Both the position numbers and the translations under genes were made by a program. Shown piece by piece: positions 5,000 to 5,206 of a DNA stretch of 5,206 bases. The DNA is from Fidelibacterota bacterium (GTDB lineage: Bacteria > Fidelibacterota > Fidelibacteria > Fidelibacterales > Fidelibacteraceae): assembly GCA_030620575.1 (NCBI GenBank), contig JAUXEL010000118.1, forward strand, positions 1 through 5,206, given 5' to 3'. The number at the start of each line of letters is the position of its first letter. The stretch's first letter is position 1. The notes beneath the pieces were generated by a model that was not told where the DNA came from, did not search any database, and saw nothing but the letters and a program-made list of their open reading frames with translations.

Positions 5000-5206
5000 A
5001 TGACATTAAATAAAATTCAAGATTTAATTTTTTCTGTTCGAGGCATATACGTTATGCTTGATAGTAACTTGGCTGATATGTACAAAGTTGAAACAAAAGT
5101 CTTGAATCAAGCCGTAAAAAGAAATATTGAACGATTTCCCGATAAATTCAGATTTCAACTGACAAATCAAGAGTATAAAAACTTGAAGTCGCAATTTGCG
5201 ACTTCA
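5000..5206 (+). CDS. ORF6N domain-containing protein, N-terminal part
   Basis: A 69-codon open frame runs off the window end. It begins MTLNKIQDLIFSVRG and continues with the ORF6N pattern: GIYVMLDSNLADMYKVET (residues 15-32), then KVLNQAVKRNIERFP (33-47), DKFRFQLTNQEY and LKSQFATS. ORF6N is a DNA-binding-type domain found in phage and prophage-like regulators and in many copies in some environmental genomes; its exact role is mostly unknown. The start fits family members, which have a short lead before the (I/V)RG-x-x-VMLD core, but the Shine-Dalgarno is weak (only GAGAAC-like bases at about 4988-4993). The last 23 bases form a perfect palindrome. Proximity to mobile DNA fits its association with accessory regions. 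Confidence 0.88.
   Translation, partial: MTLNKIQDLIFSVRGIYVMLDSNLADMYKVETKVLNQAVKRNIERFPDKFRFQLTNQEYKNLKSQFATS
5184..5206. repeat. perfect 23-nt palindrome inside the ORF6N gene
   Basis: The arms TGAAGTCGCAA (5184-5194) and TTGCGACTTCA (5196-5206) are perfect inverted repeats of 11 bp around a single T, inside the codons for LKSQFATS. The window ends at the palindrome edge, so it may extend further. AATTTGCGACTT also occurs at 196-207. Confidence 0.75.

Overview
The window looks like a piece of a moderately AT-rich bacterial chromosome. It carries a compact block of three same-strand genes (298-4018), bounded on both sides by repeat-rich DNA. A short heptamer array, many small palindromes, miniature mobile elements and an ORF6N-domain gene together resemble environmental genomes of the FCB superphylum (Bacteroidota, Ignavibacteriota, Marinimicrobia and relatives). 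That placement is an impression from the style of the sequence, not from a marker gene.

Layout. 1-231 is non-coding and holds three short stem-loops; it ends in a 15-bp motif that is also the terminal inverted repeat of a mobile element further downstream. 298-1692 encodes a MATE-family multidrug/Na+ antiporter with a strong Shine-Dalgarno and a GTG start. 1776-3041 encodes an SO_0444-type Cu/Zn efflux permease with a C-terminal heavy-metal-associated (HMA) domain. 3038-4018 overlaps it by an ATGA junction and encodes a sugar-phosphate nucleotidyltransferase with a C-terminal left-handed beta-helix. The last codons and the stop of that gene lie inside an array of fifteen 7-bp repeats (4001-4105).

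4106-4999 has no intact gene. It contains small palindromes, a terminator-like hairpin (4247-4275), and a decayed minus-strand gene with an iron-sulfur-like C-terminus (4274-4830). That gene is split by a 353-bp miniature element (4425-4777). The element has perfect 15-bp terminal inverted repeats, an exact 8-bp target duplication (ATATTCTC), no coding capacity, and a set of internal hairpins. Removing the element and one copy of the duplication rejoins the reading frame of the host gene. At 5000 an ORF6N-domain protein begins and runs off the window.

How the genes relate. MATE and the metal permease are both export systems in the inner membrane, and co-transcription is plausible. The nucleotidyltransferase is translationally coupled to the permease, but no functional link is obvious. 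The clearest unusual signal is the miniature transposon with its target duplication and interrupted gene, plus a further copy of its terminal repeat upstream of the MATE gene.
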